Assembly: GCA_037447655.1 (NCBI GenBank)
Contig: JBBHKE010002817.1
Coordinates: forward strand, 1 to 61,111
Direction of reading: 5' to 3'
From: Zygnema cylindricum
Lineage: Eukaryota; Streptophyta; Zygnematophyceae; Zygnematales; Zygnemataceae
Length of the DNA: 61,111 bases
In this document: positions 1-11,276 of the stretch, piece after piece
How the letters are laid out: every line of letters begins with the position of its first letter
Position numbering within the stretch: position 1 is the stretch's first letter
Made by a program: the position numbers and the translations under genes
The notes under the pieces: generated by a model
What the model was told of the DNA's origin: nothing
Seen by the model: only the letters and a program-made list of their open reading frames with translations
The model's database searches: none

Positions 1-863
1 AGGGGTTTTTACTAAAAGGTATGTGCCGGCCACAGGATTTGATCCTAGTACCTGCCGGACGGCAGGCAACCGATAGCCAGTAGCCTTAGCCGTTAAGTCA
101 TTAGCTAGTGTTATGTACTATATAGTTTGATATTCAATTAAACATTAATACGTAGGATAGTTCATTTAACTAAAACTGTTTACGGGAGACATAGATCGAA
201 TTATGTAAAAGTACGGATTACGCTACGGATAAGAAACCAATACCGCGCATTTATTTCTTTAGTGAAACAAATACCGTGCATGTATTTATTAAGGCTACGA
301 TTAAATGTGAATTTAATCGGACGGCCGGAATTAACGCTGAGATCGCGGAAGAGGATTTCGGCGGTTTTTGGTCATCGCCACATTGGACGACACGTGGCGG
401 AATGACACTCGATGGCGACATCTCTGAGGATTAAGGGAGCGAATCCGGACATACCACGTGTCGACATTTAGGCCATGTCGTACAGGGTCTGTATAGAAAA
501 TAAACCGGCAGTTGTACTTTTGTGTACGGATTTGTAATCTGATTGGCTCCGTACATCAATAGATAGAGTCTATGAGAGAGATAGGAGTTAGAAAAATTAG
601 GAGATAAGATCCTATCTCCCAAAGAGCTTTTATACAAAAGGTCAACTTTGACCCTCCATAATTTACTGCTCATGGGAGCAAATTCAGAGATTTTTTTTGT
701 TATCGACTTAGGGGAGTCTTGCCTTCATAAGGGTGAAGGTGGTTAGAGTTATTGTCTGCCAAGGTGGAAGTTGTTTTTGCTGAAACACAAAGGGGTCAGG
801 GTTATCCTAGAGGCTTCTTCGAAGCTGTCCACTCTGAGGACTTATGGAGGTCTCACAGTTACA
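1..863 (+). mobile_element. Copia LTR fragment (C-like family), 5' end outside window
   Basis: This is the 3' part of an LTR related to those at 29733-30781 and 24328-25378. It shares their internal landmarks: a GGATTTGATCC block and GTAC-rich promoter-like sequence, and it ends in a short open frame beginning ATGGAGGTCTCACAG and closing with CA at 863. At 864 the sequence switches to unrelated copia RNase H sequence, so 863 is the LTR edge. By comparison with the complete LTRs, roughly the first 200 bases lie outside the window. It may be a solo LTR or the 3' LTR of an element lying to the left. Confidence 0.7.
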
Positions 864-1321
864 AGGATATGCGAAGCTGAAAATCCACAACCAGCTTTGT
901 CCTAAAGATCGGAGATGGAATTTGCAGTTGGAGCAACAAGCAGCAAAAGGTTACAGCACAGTCTACAATAGAGTCAGAGTACATGGGAGCAACTTCTGCA
1001 CTCAAAGAACTCGTATGGGTTAAGTCCATTTTGCAGAAAACATGGATACATGCAGACAAGTCCACATTTTATTTGGTGTGACAACCAAGTAGCCATTGCT
1101 ATTGCTACTAACCCGAGTCATCATTTTAAGAGCAAGCACATGGATGTCAAACTTCATTTTGTGAGAGAAAATGTGCTTGCAAGAGTGTTAAAATTGTGTT
1201 ATTTACCGGATGAGAAAATGTTTGCTGACAATCTAACCAAACCCCTTCCTGCTCCTTAGTTGCAGTTTTGTAGAAAGGCTATTTGGTTGAGTGAGTGTCT
1301 GAGTGTAAAGATTTAGGGGAG
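864..1321 (+). pseudogene. Ty1/copia RNase H C-terminus and polypurine tract (element A0)
   Basis: These are the last ~140 codons of a copia pol polyprotein. RNase H hydrolyses the RNA strand of the RNA/DNA hybrid during reverse transcription. Visible are a QQKVTAQSTIESEYM stretch (910-990), a DNQVAIAIATNPSHH block (from 1079) and the typical C-terminal LCYLPDEKMFADNLTKPL block ending near 1255. A frameshift at about 1075 separates the first part from the second. A purine-rich PPT (TTAGGGGAG) sits directly before the LTR that starts at 1322. The left end is cut by the LTR ending at 863, so RT and everything upstream are missing. Confidence 0.85.
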
Positions 1322-2303
1322 TGTTGAAATCGGAAATCTTAACTCAGTAGATAGAGCTTTCAGGAGGAATTAAGGACTTTGAATATTTTGGGAAATGAAA
1401 ACCAGTAATACTTACCTCAAATAGTGTTATAGTAACAGAAGACTAAGATAGTGTACTGTACGGCCAGTTGGCCATGCGTCGGCAGGAAAAGAGTGTTCAG
1501 GTTTCATAGAGTAGCGTCGATGACCAGGTACACGTGTCAGGGATTAATGAGCGGATTGATAAAATCGGACGAAATGAATGCAAACTGCATATCTGGAAAG
1601 TATGGTATGGACAGTCAAAAAGGGCCATTGGTTGACATCGAATTGACGGACACGACTCACAAGGGACCACAAATGACGAAGCACACTTAGACGGTATCAT
1701 GTGCTTCGTACTACACAACAACAGTCAGCCAAATGCTATGGACTACTGCTAAATAAGCGCCAGGAACTTTTAATGTACGACCTTCTATTTGTAAATATCT
1801 AGAAACAAGGTTTTGTAGTTTTGCTAATTTAAAATAGTGTCGCACTATTCAGATTTAGAGTAAAGGCAAAATTAGGTTTTGGAAGTACTCTTAGAATAGT
1901 AAGTACAGTTTAGTACTTTGTCGTAGCATAGAACAGTACTGTAGTATAGTCACTTAAATTAGTGTGACCAATAGATATTCACTTTGATTATATAGTTTAA
2001 GACTTAGACAAATTGTTATTATCCAAGTCTACGGATATTTATCAACTAAGGCAGTTTTTGGGAATTTGCAGTGTGAATATCTTATGGTTGGCTAAATCAA
2101 TTAAGTTTAATCTTTGTAGAGTGATTTTACATTGTGCTTACTACGATTATGTAGAATCTGAGTTTGCATAGATCACTGAGTTGCTTTATATCACATCTTG
2201 AAGTTGGCTGTTGAGTAGGGTGCTTGTTAGCTTCTGCTTTATATGTCTAATTCCACTAGACTGCTTCTAGCTCTCCTCCTACTACTGTGGTTGTAGAACA
2301 ACA
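1322..2303 (+). mobile_element. Family A copia 3' LTR (982 bp)
   Basis: It starts TGTTGAAATCGG right after the polypurine tract and ends GTTGTAGAACAACA, the same terminus as the LTRs ending at 5075 and (reversed) 10557. Blocks near its 3' half match the 4135-5075 LTR (for example a TTTTTGGGAA..TTG segment and a TAAATCAATT segment), so they are diverged members of one family. The short gag-start frame that the other copies hold at the LTR end has here been shifted by small indels. What follows at 2304 is not the usual GGTTATGGGCC primer site, consistent with a 3' LTR. Confidence 0.75.
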
Positions 2304-4134
2304 GAAAGCCTTTGACGTTTGGTTCAGTGTACGTGCTATGTATGTTTAGCTTGATGTTATTGTCCAAATTAACATCGCCACTCAAATTTTTGAAATTAAG
2401 TATTATGGAGGCAGTATGTCAGATCATTGTCGTGCTATGAAAAGTTTGTTCCTTCAGAGTACTAGTGCAGTTGGGGACTGTTCAACACCTCAATGGGCTA
2501 TGTTGTTGATGAGAACTTTGTCACATGAATATTAGGGAGCAATGGATAGGCATAAGGCTATTCCACAACGTCAATGGAACATAAAATTAGTAATTCAACA
2601 TTTGTTGAGTGAAGAAGCTAACTAGATGTCACAAAGAGGTAGTAGTAAGTTTGTTGAGGCACTAGCTAACCATTTTTCGGATTCTAAGATTGGCAGTGGC
2701 ACTTACAGTGGTAGTGGTTCTAGAAGGTTACCTTTGACATGCTATTACTATGATGAAAAAATGCATGTGGTCAGAATGTGTAATGCATACAAGAGAACGA
2801 AAGCCATAGGAAATTTTTGCTTCTTGATGGGACAAAAACAGGGTTCCTTCAGAATCAGGTGGTTGACCAACTTTTATTTTCAACGCACTTACGGAGGAGG
2901 ACGTGAGCAGCTTTCCCGACAACAGCGAAAAGAGATACTTTGCGATTGCACAAGCAACGGAAGGCGTGGAGGAAGACAAATGGAGTATGGACTCGGACGC
3001 TTTTGCACATATGTGCCGCAATTGCCATATATTTGAGAGTATTCAATCTATGTCACCCATCAAAATTTATTTTAGAGATGATACATTTGTTGAGTCGAAA
3101 GCAAAGGGGAGGGTGTCACTTATGTTGAATGTTGATGGAAAACCTATGAAAAGGGTCTTGGAAGATGTGTTGCATGTTCCAGCTTTTAAAAGAAACTTTT
3201 TCTCTACGTTAGTGATAGAGAAGAAAGGTTTTAAAACTATATTTGAGAATGGAAAGAAAACAGTAAGAAGAATGGTAAATTAGCTGCAGAGGGATTTGTT
3301 TGAGGAAACAATTTGTATTGGTTGAGTCTTGCAAATGATAATGACAATGATGTTATGTACTCAAGTGTAATGAGTGATTGTGATTTATTGCATAAACTTT
3401 TAAGATATGTGAATTATGATAGATTAAAAAAGATGGTAAATCAAAAAATGGTGGAAGTTCAAAAAATTAGTCAAAAACCAACATCAAATGTATGTGATGG
3501 TTGTGCAATGGGAAAAAATTATAAGTTGCCTTTCCCTTCTCAAACTGATCATAGAAGTAGCAGGGTGCTAGATCTAATTTTTTCAGATGTATGGGGGCAA
3601 TCTAGGTATCCATCTGTAGGAGGTGCTAAGTTTATGCTTATCTTTATTGATGACTATAGTAGAATTACTAAAGTTTATTTTTTGAAAAGTAAGGATGAAG
3701 TTTTTTCAAAATTTAAAAAGTATAAGGCTTGGGTTGAAAATCTGCATGAGAGAAAGATAGCGGGATTTTGATATGATAATGGGGTGTACATTTCTAATGA
3801 GTTTGTAGAATTCCTACAATTGCATGGTATCTTACTTTAGCTAACCGTTCCTTATTCTTCGGAACAAAACTGTGTTTTAGAGAGGATGAATAGGACCATA
3901 TCAGAGTGTGTTAGGACAATGATGGTTGATTCAGACATAGATTTTAAATATTGTGCAGAGGCTATGAGTTGTGTAGTTTATGTGAGAAACACGCTAGAAA
4001 TAAGGGAAGTAAAAAATAAAACTCCTTAGGAAATGTGGAAAGTTAACAAACTAGATGTAAGTCATTTCAAAGTTTTTAGAAGTAAGATATTCATGCTAGA
4101 TAATGATCCACAAAGATGGAAATTAGAGCCAAAA
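2304..4134 (+). pseudogene. Ty1/copia gag-protease-integrase fragment
   Basis: This is a degraded copia polyprotein. 2400-2620 resembles the gag UBN2-type region. Near 2738 is a broken CCHC knuckle whose second Cys is Tyr (CYYYDEKMHVVRMC). Near 2985 is the protease active site, read as MDSDAFAHMC instead of DSGAS. A gag-pre-integrase domain begins about 3390 and contains CDGCAMGKNYKLPF (from 3490). The integrase core follows with IFIDDYSR (3650), YDNGVY (3772) and SEQNCVLERMNRT (3860). Stops occur near 3838 and 4027 and frameshifts in the gag part. The left end abuts LTR A0. The right end is interrupted at 4134 by insertion of the family A LTR. Confidence 0.8.
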
Positions 4135-5075
4135 TGTTGTTTTTGGAAAGCTTTTAGTCTCAACAAATTTATAGGACGGCAAAAAAATAGATCTATAAGG
4201 ACACGCGTCGTCACTTGAAGCACAGTGCAGGTTTTTTTGAATGGTACTGACAATGCAACTGCAACGCAGATAGAACAAGCGCAGCTGCGGTTATTTTTGA
4301 TATGGTCTGTACGAACGAACGCAACGTGCGACGCAACGGGACAAACGCAATTGCAGATATATATGTATAAGACAACGCAGTTGCTACGTAGATGCTTTTT
4401 GGTATGGGACAGCGTAGCTGCTACAAAGATGGAGATATTTGAATGTGATCCGGAATCAGACTGCGGTGCTACGGTTGATATGAATCTAGTCAAAGAACGA
4501 GATTCATAAGAGAATAATTAAGTGGCTCAACAGCCGGATGGAGGTACCCTGACAATTGTCACTAAGCCAGGCGACAAGTATTTGAACAAATCACTTGTAT
4601 AGGATTCTCAGTTATATTGATTGTATAGTGATAGATAAGTTTAAGTATGAGTAGGAGCACTTAGACCTTAGTGGCGGTTTAGTTCTTTTGGACATATCTT
4701 TTAGGAACACTTGTATCAGCGGTACACCACTATCTAGTAGGACAACTGAGTGAAGAGTATAAGACTTAAGACGTAGAACATTTTATGTATCCAGACTTCG
4801 AGACTGTGTAATATGCAGACATTTTTGGGAAACTTGTGAGTTGCATATCTTGGTGTATGTTAAATCAATTGAGCTAAAACTTTGGGAGTTGTGAGTCTTT
4901 GTGATATGCTAAAATGTATTATAGTTTGAAGCAGTTTGGTTTATTTTTTCAGACTTGGTGAGCTGAAGAAAACAACTCTTTGATTGGATTCTTGATAAGC
5001 TTTTGTGAGTGAGATTATGTCTACTTCCACTACTACTGCTGATGCTCCACCTGCTCCGGTGGTTGTAGAACAACA
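4135..5075 (+). mobile_element. 5' LTR of copia A1 (941 bp)
   Basis: It begins TGTTGTTTTTGGAAAGC, matching the start of the inverted LTR whose edge is at 11276, and ends GTTGTAGAACAACA. It is inserted into the integrase of the preceding copia. It contains a run rich in GCAGC/CGCAAC-type words (4240-4430) that also appears in other LTRs of the window. The gag start codon (ATG at 5017) lies inside the LTR, 59 bases before its end. A 20-base word at 4198-4217 recurs exactly at 40980-40999. Confidence 0.85.
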
Positions 5076-6985
5076 GGTTATGGGCCTTTCATCAAGAATT
5101 CCTATTTTCTCGGGAGAAAAATACACGTATTGGGCGGATATGGTGGAAACACACTTCGAAAATGTTAATCTTTTGGATATTTTGGATGGTTCACTGGCAA
5201 AATCGGATCCGTCTTAGTCAAAGAAAAATTCGCAAGCTCGGTCAATTTTGAAGGTTTGTATTTCAGAAGAATTGGCTATGTCACGGATAAAAATGAAAAA
5301 TGCGATCGATATCTGGAAATCTCTCAAGGATGATTTTGAAAAGGCTAATGTTCGAAAAACTATTTTTGGCTAGACGAATTTGGGACTACAAATACACGAG
5401 TGGCGCACTGGTATAATATTGTAGTAAATTTCGATTACTAGTAGATTCTCATGCTTGTGCAGGCAGATATTTTCCTCAGTTTCAGCTGGCTGCTTTGCTA
5501 ATGTGGGGTCTTCCTAATACTTTGAGAGTAACGTTTGATAGGCTGAAACAAAAAGATAAAGCTAGCTAGACACTACAGTTAGCTATTAATTTGATATTGG
5601 AAGAGGAGGCATACTCTAAAATTCTTAATGGTAGTATAGGCATTTAACACAGAATTTGACAAAACATGTCAGTTTAGTCAGCTGAGAAATCAGTTTAATC
5701 AAAATCAGAATCAGTTTAGACAGTTTAATCTAAGAGGAAATAGACAATATTACAATGTTTGTTTTTATTGTAATGAAAAAGGTCATGGATATAAATTCTG
5801 TCCTAAGTTTAAAAAAGCTAATGAAACAGGTCTGTATAGGCCAAGATGGCAGCAAAGCCAGTTTCATCAAGGCTTCACGGGATCATCACAACGAGGAAAT
5901 GCACTGTTCTCGGCGTCTTCATCTCATCACGACGAGTCTCTTTCACTCTCTAACGAGAAGGATGATGATCTATTTGCTATGGCGGCAGCGATGGAGGGCT
6001 CTAAGGACAATGGATGGATAATGGACACAGGAGCGTCGGCCCACATGTGTTGGAACAAGGCAACTTTAAAAAATCTGAAATCAACACCAGAGAAAAATAT
6101 ATACTATTCATGTGAAATGAGTGTGCAAACGCGAGCTGTAGGTGATGTCTCCTTGCTAGTTGATGGAGAGGGCAAGGCAATTGAGAGAACTCTTCATAAT
6201 GTTTTCTATGTCCCAGATTTTAAGAAAAATTTGTTCTCAACTTCTTTCGTAGAAAGTAAAGGGTTTGAGGTCAATCTGAAACATGGCAGACAGGTTGTTA
6301 GCAAAAATGGGAAAATTGCAGTTACAAGAACTAGAGATGCTAGCAAAATTTATCGAATGGATATGCCCGATAATAAAGAAAATGATATTTTGTATTTTGG
6401 TGCATTATCTTTAGATGAGCTGTGGCATAAAAGGTTAGGCCATGTAAATTATTATAGTATCAAAAAGATGGTCAATGTTGGTAAAATAGAAGGAGTCACT
6501 GTGTCAAATTAGTTGCCAAAAACGTGTGATGGATGTGCACTAGGAAAAATACACAGATTAGCGTTTCTTCAAGAGTCTGAACATAGGTCTACTAAACTTA
6601 TGCAACTAATTCATTCTGATGTTTTCGGCCCTGCAAAGGTACCATCTACTAGGGGGATGAAATATATGGTTACGTTTACAGATGATTTTTTGAGGTTTAC
6701 TAAGGTCTATTTCATTAAAGAAAAGAGTGAAGTCTTCACTCATTTTCAACACTACAAAGCGTGGGCGGAGAAACTACACGGTCTGCCAATTTTGGAGCTC
6801 AGATCGGACAATGGCGGAGAATATATGTCAAACGAGTTTGAAAACTTCTTGCTCAAACAAGGTATCAGTCACAAACTAACTCTTCCATACTCTCCGGAGC
6901 ACAATGGTTTCTCAGAAAAAACTAAATAGAACCATCACAAAAAGCTCTAGGTCTAGCTTGCAGATAAGGACGTAGATCTAAAACT
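5017..6985 (+). pseudogene. Ty1/copia A1 gag-protease-integrase, truncated
   Basis: This is the 5' half of a family A copia polyprotein. ATG at 5017 is inside the LTR and the frame continues through the primer site (EQQVMGLSSRIPIF). The gag body runs 5217-5640 with stops and frameshifts. A complete CCHC knuckle (CFYCNEKGHGYKFC) is at about 5758-5800. The protease has an intact active-site motif, MDTGASAHMC (about 6020). Next come the gag-pre-integrase LWHKRLGHVNYY (about 6420) and CDGCALGKIHRLAF (about 6525). The integrase follows with TFTDDF (6676), LRSDNGGEY (about 6798) and EHNGFSE (about 6900). A stop lies at 6510. The element breaks off after an ADKDVDLKLF-like stretch where the minisatellite starts, so RT, RNase H and 3' LTR are absent. 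Confidence 0.88.
5076..5087 (+). promoter_or_regulatory. Half-tRNA(iMet) primer-binding site of copia A1
   Basis: GGTTATGGGCCT directly follows the LTR's terminal CA. The first 11 bases are complementary to the anticodon arm of eukaryotic initiator tRNA-Met (around residues 30-40), not to its 3' CCA end. That is the arrangement of half-tRNA priming known from Drosophila copia. The site lies within the gag reading frame (encoding QVMG). Confidence 0.7.
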
Positions 6986-9900
6986 GTTTGTGTAAGTTAG
7001 ATAACAATTCTTGTTGGCGCTAACAGCTTATGTAAGTTAGGTAACAATTCCTGTTATCGCTAAGAGTTTGTGTAAGTTAGATAACAATTCATGTTATCGC
7101 TAATTGTTTCTGTAATTTAGGTAACAATTTTTGTTAACGTTAACAATTTGTTTAATTTAGGTGACAATTATTGTTATCGCAAATTGTTTGTGTATTTTAG
7201 GTAACAATTCTTGATATCGCTAACAGTTTGTGTAAATTAGATAACAATTCTTGTTAGCGCTAACAGTTTGTGTAAGTTAGCTTACAATATCTCTTATCGC
7301 TAACAGTTTTTGTAAGTTAGGGTAAAAATCTATCTTAGCGCTACCAGTTTGTGTAAGTTAGATAACAATTTTTGTTATAGCTAACTATTTCTGAAATTGA
7401 GGTAACAATTCTTGTTATCACTAAATGTTTGTGTAATTTATGTAAAAAAAATTGTAATCGCTAATAGTTTGTGTAATTTAGATAACAATTCTTGTTATCC
7501 CTAACTGTTTAGGTAAGTTTTGTAACAATTCTTGTTATCGTTAATTGTTTGTGTAATTTAGATAACCATTTTTGTTATCGCTAACGTTTTCTCTAGTTTA
7601 TCTAACAACTCTTGTTATCGCTAACAGTTTGTGTAATTTAGATGACAATTATTGTTATCGCTAACAATTTGTGTCATTTAGATAACAGTTCTTGTTATCG
7701 CTAACTCTTTGTGTAATTTAGGTAACAGATCTTGTTATCGCTAACATTTTGTGTAAGTTAGATAACAATTTTTGGTAGCGCTAACAGTTTGTGTAAGTTA
7801 GGATACAATTCCTCTTATCGCTAGCAGTTTGTGTAAGTTAGGTTAAAAATCCTTATTAGGGCTACCAGTTTGAGTAAGTTAGATAACAATTCTTGTTATC
7901 GCTAACTGTTCTTTAAATTTAGGTAACAATACTTGTTATCGCTAACTGTTTCTGTAATTTAGGTAAAAATTCTTGTTATCGCTAACAATTTGTGTAATTT
8001 AGATAACAATTCTTGTTATCGCTAACTGTTTGTGTAATTTAGATAACAATTCTTGTTATCGCTAACTGTTTCTGTAATTTAGGTGAAAAAAATTGTTATT
8101 GCTAACTGTTTGTGTAATTAAGATAACAATCTTTGTTATCGCTAACTATTTGTGTAATTTATGTAACCATTGTTGTTATCGCTAACTGTTTGTTTAATTT
8201 AGGTAACAAATTTTGTTATTGCAAAGAGTTTGTTTTTGCAAAGTTAGGTACAATTCTTGTTATCGCTAACTGTTTCTGTAAGTTATGTAACCATTTTTGT
8301 TAGCTCTAATAGTTTGTTTAATTTACATAACAATTTTTGTTATTGCTAACATTTTTTTTAAGTTAGGTAACAATTCTTGTTATCGCTAACTGCTTGTGTA
8401 ATTTAGGTAACAATTCTTGTTATCGCTTACAGTTTGTGTAATTTAGATAACAATTCCTTTATCGCTAATTGTTTCTGTAATTTAGGTAACAATTATTGTT
8501 ATTGCTAACTATTTGTGTAATTATGATAACAATTCTTGTTATCACTAACTATTTATGTAATTTATATAACAAATCTTGTTATCGGTAACTGTTTCTGTAA
8601 TTTAGGTAACCATTTTTTTTATTGCTAATTGTTTGTGTAAGTTAGATAACAATTCTTGTTAGCGCTAATTGCTTGTGTAAGTTAGGTAACAATATCTGTT
8701 ATCGCTAAGAGTTTGTGTAAGTTAGATAACAATTCATGTTAGAACTAACAGTTTGTGTAATTTAGATTACAATTTTTGTTATCGTAAATAATGTGTGTAA
8801 TTTAGGTAACAATTCCTGTTATCGCTAACAATTTGTGTAAGTTAGATAACAATTCATGTTAGCGCTAACAGTTTGTGTAATTTATATTACAATTTTTGTT
8901 ATCGCTAACAATTTGTGTAATTTAGATTACAATTCTTGTTATCGCTAACTGTTTGTGTAATTTATGTAACAATTCTTGTCATCATTAACTCTTTGTGTAA
9001 TTTAGGTGAAAATTCTTGTTATCGCTAACAATTTGTGTAATTTAGATAACAATTGTTGTTATTGCTTACTGTTTCTGTAATTTATGTAACAATTCTTGTT
9101 ATCGCTCACAGTTTGTGTAATTAAGGTAATAATTCATTTAATGGCTAACTTCTTATGTAATTAAGGTAATAATTCTTGTTATCGCTAACAGTTTGTGTGA
9201 GTTGGGTAACAATTCTATTTATCGCTAACAGTTAATGTAATTTAGGTAACAAATATTGTTATCGCTAAAAGTTTTTGTAAGTTAGGTAACCAATCTTGTA
9301 AGCGCTAATAGTTTGCGTAATTTAGATAAAAATTCCTGTTATCGCTAACAATTTGTGTCATTTAGGTAACAATTCCTCTTATCGCTAACTGTTTGTGTAA
9401 GTTAGGGAACCATCCTTGTTAGTGCTAATAGTTTGTGGAAGTTAGTTAACAACTATTGTTATCGCTAATTGTTTTTGTAATTTAGGTAACAATTTTTGTT
9501 ATCAATAAGAGTTTGTGTAATTTAGATGACAATTGTTGTTATCGCTAACTATTTGTGTAATTTATGAAATAATTATTGTTATTGCTAACTGTTTGTGTTA
9601 TTTAGGTAACAGTTTTTGTTATCGCTAACAATTTGTGTAATTTAGATAACAATTCCATTATCGCTAAGTGTTTGTGTAATTTAGGTAACAATTCTTGTTA
9701 TCTCTAACAGTTTTTGTAATTTAGGTAACAATTCTTGTCATCACTAGCAGTTTGTGTAAGTTAGATAACAATAATTGTTGACGCTAACATTTTGTGTAAG
9801 TTAGATAACAATTCCTCTTATCGCTAATAGTTTGTGTTAGTTAGGTAACCATCGTTGTAAATGCTAATAGTTTGTGTAAGTTAGATAACAATTATTGTTA

Positions 9901-10556
9901 TCGCTAATTGTTTTTTTAATTTAGGTAACAATTCTTGTTATTCCTAAATGTTTGTGTAATTTAGGTAAAAAAAATTGTTATCGGTAACAATTTGTGTAAT
10001 TTAGATGACAATTGTTGTTATCGCTAATTGCTTGTGTAATTTATATAACAATTAACGTTATTGCTAACTGTTTGTGTTATTTAGGTATCAATTTTTGTTA
10101 TCGCAAACAATTTGTGTAATTTAGATAACAATTCCTATTATCGCTAACTGTTTGTGTAATTTAGGTAACAATTCATGTTATCGCTAACTGCTTATGTAAT
10201 TTTGGTAACAATTCCTGTTATCGCTAACTGTTTGTGTAAGTTAGGTAACCATTCTTGTTAGCGCTATCAGTTTGTGTAATTTTGATAACAATTCCTGTTA
10301 GCGCTAATAGTTTGTGTAATTTAGGTAACAATTCTTGTTATCGCTAAAAGTTTCTACAAGTTAGGTAAAAATTCTTGTTTTCGCTAACTACTTGTGTAAT
10401 TTAGGTAACAACTCTTGTTATCGCTAACAGTTTGTGTAAGTTAAATAACAATTACTGTTAGAGCTAACAGTTTGTGTTTGTTGGTAACAATTCCTCTTAT
10501 CGCTAACAGTTTGTGTAAGTTATGTAACCATTCTTCTTAATGCTAACAGTTTGTGT
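6986..10556. repeat. 40-bp minisatellite array, ~89 units
   Basis: This is an uninterrupted tandem array with a strict 40-bp period (three units per 120 bases of the printed sequence), about 3.57 kb. Units are diverged by point changes but rarely by indels. The core of each unit is TAACAATTCTTGTTA, an interrupted palindrome. It is often followed by GTTAGCGCTAAC or GTTATCGCTAAC, the first a perfect 12-bp palindrome, then GTTTGTGTAA and TTAGGTAAC. There is no open reading frame of note. The array starts where copia A1 breaks off and stops exactly at the CA terminus of the inverted A2 LTR. I do not recognise the family. Confidence 0.95.
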
Positions 10557-11276
10557 TGTTGTTCTACAACCACTGGTGCAGTTGGAGGAGCGACATTAGT
10601 ATTAGAAGTAGACATGATACACTCTCAGAAGCTATTAAGAATCCTACCAAACAGCTGTTCTCAGGTGCTCACCAATTCTTATACAAGCACCCAAACCTCT
10701 CAAAACTCTATCAGAATACAGAGTAGCATAAACAGTGACAACTCTCAAAGTTTCAGCACAATTGACCCGAGAACACTTAAGATATAACACTAAGAAGTTT
10801 TCCGAAAAGTGTTTGTAGTTTTACTACTTGGAAGTCTAGATACATAATATGTTATGAGTCCTAAGTCTTATACTTGTGTTGAATTCGCAACACTAGTGTA
10901 CTTAAGAGGTACGTCAAACCACCTAGCTACCACTAATCTGTCAAGCTACCATTGAGCTATTACTAGGCTACCACTGAGCTATCACTAAGCTACCAGTAAG
11001 TAACCCACTAAGTTACCACTGAGTTACCCACTAGTTGACTAGAATCGTATCTATCGCAGTTACTCTATCCTGTACAGACTCACATTAAGAATATCAGACG
11101 GTGCGTTGTCTGTACGGACCCTATCAAATATAATCGTGGTTGCGTTATCCTGTCTGTGTTCCATCTTCGCTGCTACGCTGCTCTGCTCCTACGCTGCTCA
11201 GCTGCTGTGCTGCTTTGCTGTATAGCAGCTGCGTTGCTGCGCTTCTCTAAGAGTTAAAGCTTTCCAAAAGACAACA
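10557..11276 (-). mobile_element. 3' LTR of copia A2 (720 bp)
   Basis: On the minus strand it starts TGTTGTCTTTTGGAAAGC at 11276 after a TTTAGGGAAG polypurine tract, and ends GTAGAACAACA at 10557. The 59 bases before its end keep the same short open frame from ATG (10615) as the A1 LTR, with the length conserved. GCAGC-rich words fill 11160-11250. It is shorter than the A1 LTR by about 220 bp. The flanking DNA beyond its end is the minisatellite, so the element probably inserted into that array. Confidence 0.82.

Noticed and set aside
6986-10556. CRISPR-like array (regular 40-bp repeats).
   Set aside because: The whole 40-bp period repeats with no unique spacers, and the context is eukaryotic retrotransposons.
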